Source: Burkholderiales bacterium
GTDB lineage: Bacteria; Pseudomonadota; Gammaproteobacteria; Burkholderiales; SG8-39
Reading direction: 5' to 3'
NCBI GenBank assembly: GCA_020848075.1
Contig: JADLAV010000013.1
Span: forward strand, 29,050-93,049
DNA: 64,000 bases
Part shown: piece after piece, positions 62,818-64,000 of the stretch
Layout of the letters: every line of letters starts with the position of its first letter
How positions within the stretch are numbered: the stretch's first letter is position 1
The notes under the pieces: model-generated
Told to the model about the DNA's origin: nothing
What the model saw: only the letters and a program-made list of their open reading frames with translations
The model's database searches: none
Position numbers and translations under genes: made by a program

Positions 62818-64000
62818 CTAGCAGTTTGTTGAAATGAGTATGTTTTTCGGGGATTCATCGATCGTGAGACGCGGATGATCGCCACGAAGCAAAGAAATCG
62901 CCTTGCCTCGGGCCTTGATCGAGGCCGTTTTTGCTCGTTTATCGTTCACTGGACGCACCTCTCCTGTCTATCCGCTCGGAACCGGCGAAAGCGGCTTCGG
63001 CAGGCGGCGCAGATTGACCACGGTTGCCGCAAGCGTAAAGATGAAATCCACCTTGTCGAGCCCGCGCAGTTTCACCTGGCGCACGATGCCATGTTGCTTG
63101 GTATCGCCAAAGACGGTCTCGATGAGCTTGCGCGCGCGCTGGCTCAGTGCATACCCGGGGTGGCGTGTCGTGCGCTCATCGATGCGGCTCGATCGACCCG
63201 AAGTGTTCTGCGCCACGTGCGGCGTCACGTTGATCTCGCGGCAAGCTTGGACAAAGTCTGCGGTGTCGTAGGCTTTGTCGGCACCGATCGTCTTGCGGCT
63301 CTCACCGGGCAGCTCGGTGAGCATCTCGATCGCGGCTTTGCGCTCCGCGAAGCCATTGGCTTGGGTGAGCCGGGCTTCGACCACCAACCCATTGCGGTTC
63401 TCGGTAACCACGTGCCCCATGTAAGCGGGAATCGCGCCGGCTTTGGAGGACTTGGTGTAGAGCTGAGAGTCCGGGTCGGTCTTGCTTTCGTGGGTTTCGT
63501 TGGTACGCTTTTGCCCCTTGAAGTCCACCTCCGGATTGGCCCGGCTGCCGCCGCTTGGCGGCGGGGCGCCGTCCTTGGGCACGAAGCTCTTATGCGAAGC
63601 CCACGCTCGGATCAACGTGCCGTCCACCGAGAAGTGCTCGGAGCTGAGCAACCTCTTCGCTCTTGCCTGCTCGAGAACGCGCGCGAAGAGCTCGCGCACC
63701 ACCTCGTGGTCGATGAAGCGGTCGCGGTTCTTCGTGTAGGTCGAGTGATCCCACGGTGTCTTATCCAGGCTCAAGCCCACGAACCAGCGAAAGAGCATGT
63801 TGTAGCCGAGCTGCTCGCACAACAGCCGCTCGCTCCTCAGTCCATAGAGCGACTGCAGGAGCAGTCCGCGCAGCAGCTGCTCCGGAGGAATCGAATCGCG
63901 TCCCGTGTCCGCGTACATCGCTTCAAAGGTCGCGTCCATCTCGCGCAGCGCCGGGTCCACGATCTCCCGAATCGCTATCAGCGGATGCCCCTCCGGAACG
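62818..64000 (-). mobile_element. IS5-family insertion sequence, right edge missing
   Basis: The left boundary is set by TAGCAGTTTGTTGAAA (62819-62834), the inverse of the TTTCAACAAACTGC type of end seen in many IS5-family elements. The element holds one transposase gene on the minus strand and continues past the window. It begins next to the stop codon of the fused CoA-transferase gene; CTAG overlaps the junction (62818-62821) and could be part of a target duplication. Confidence 0.75.
62968..64000 (-). CDS. IS5-family transposase (5' end outside window)
   Basis: At least 343 residues. The N-terminal region includes VPEGHPLIAIREIVDP, SIPPEQLLRGLLLQSLYGLR, and LCEQLGYNMLFRWFVGLSLD (IS5 family). 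The DDE triad is seen as Asp in FSVDGTLIRAWAS, Asp in IGADKAYDT and Glu in RKLIETVFGDTKQHG. A GTG at 63960 opens a frame, but homology continues in frame to the window edge, so the annotated start lies beyond 64000. The gene appears intact, which suggests recent activity. Confidence 0.9.
   Translation of the reverse strand, partial: VPEGHPLIAIREIVDPALREMDATFEAMYADTGRDSIPPEQLLRGLLLQSLYGLRSERLLCEQLGYNMLFRWFVGLSLDKTPWDHSTYTKNRDRFIDHEVVRELFARVLEQARAKRLLSSEHFSVDGTLIRAWASHKSFVPKDGAPPPSGGSRANPEVDFKGQKRTNETHESKTDPDSQLYTKSSKAGAIPAYMGHVVTENRNGLVVEARLTQANGFAERKAAIEMLTELPGESRKTIGADKAYDTADFVQACREINVTPHVAQNTSGRSSRIDERTTRHPGYALSQRARKLIETVFGDTKQHGIVRQVKLRGLDKVDFIFTLAATVVNLRRLPKPLSPVPSG

Overview
The window is GC-rich (roughly two thirds G+C by eye), densely coded bacterial chromosome. 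Gene content and order point to a betaproteobacterium; I cannot go below class. The main evidence is the neighbourhoods accB-accC-prmA-zinc ribbon protein, hemL-thiE-thiD/rubredoxin, pilGHIJ-chpA, yqgE-ruvX-pyrR-pyrB-pyrC', yggU-yggT-proC-yggS/pilT-pilU, and rnb-tonB-mtgA. A PEP-CTERM protein fits a Gram-negative exopolysaccharide producer. I found no tRNA, rRNA, CRISPR array, prophage or replication origin. The only mobile element is an IS5-type element running off the right edge.

Layout. 1-6.0 kb: a PEP-CTERM exported protein, then a one-carbon cluster on the minus strand (HTH-methyltransferase fusion, MetF-like reductase, short MetE-like methyltransferase) behind a palindrome-rich promoter region, then a YciI protein and an SDR that lacks the usual catalytic Tyr/Lys. 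6.3-9.3 kb: a nitrogen operon (outer-membrane protein, glnK, amtB) with a readable sigma-54 promoter and two NtrC-type sites. 9.3-12.1 kb: ubiK, yifB/comM, apaH. 12.1-18.9 kb, minus strand: SlyB-like lipoprotein, PfkB kinase, zinc ribbon protein, prmA, accC, accB, aroQ, a TlpA thioredoxin and a nucleotidyltransferase-like protein. 19.1-24.8 kb, plus strand: mpl, a YqiA-type esterase, an RNase II family enzyme, a TonB-like protein, mtgA. 24.8-29.2 kb: a NYN/OST-HTH protein, an MFS carrier, mgtE, mscL. 29.3-32.4 kb: hemL, thiE, thiD and a divergent rubredoxin.

32.7-42.3 kb holds the twitching chemosensory system pilG-pilH-pilI-pilJ-chpA; ChpA has 1966 residues. Its likely motors pilT and pilU lie at 52.6-54.8 kb. 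Between them are a Cpx-type envelope stress module (a Spy/CpxP-like gene divergent from cpxRA, with three phased GTAAA boxes), an oxidoreductase, the yqgE-ruvX-pyrimidine run (every junction overlapping) and the yggU-yggT-proC-yggS block. 55-64 kb: a GT39 glycosyltransferase, RlmL, then the most unusual segment: ubiX, a ubiD-family decarboxylase and a 797-residue fused class III CoA-transferase, followed directly by the IS element.

The strongest candidates for new biology are (i) the UbiX-UbiD-fused CoA-transferase module, laid out like a CoA-ester-dependent aromatic decarboxylation pathway of the phthaloyl-CoA kind, and (ii) the HTH-methyltransferase/MetF/MetE-like cluster with its own set of GTGGGAT-type operator candidates. 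The rest is mostly well-known housekeeping DNA, with some regulatory detail that can be read directly.
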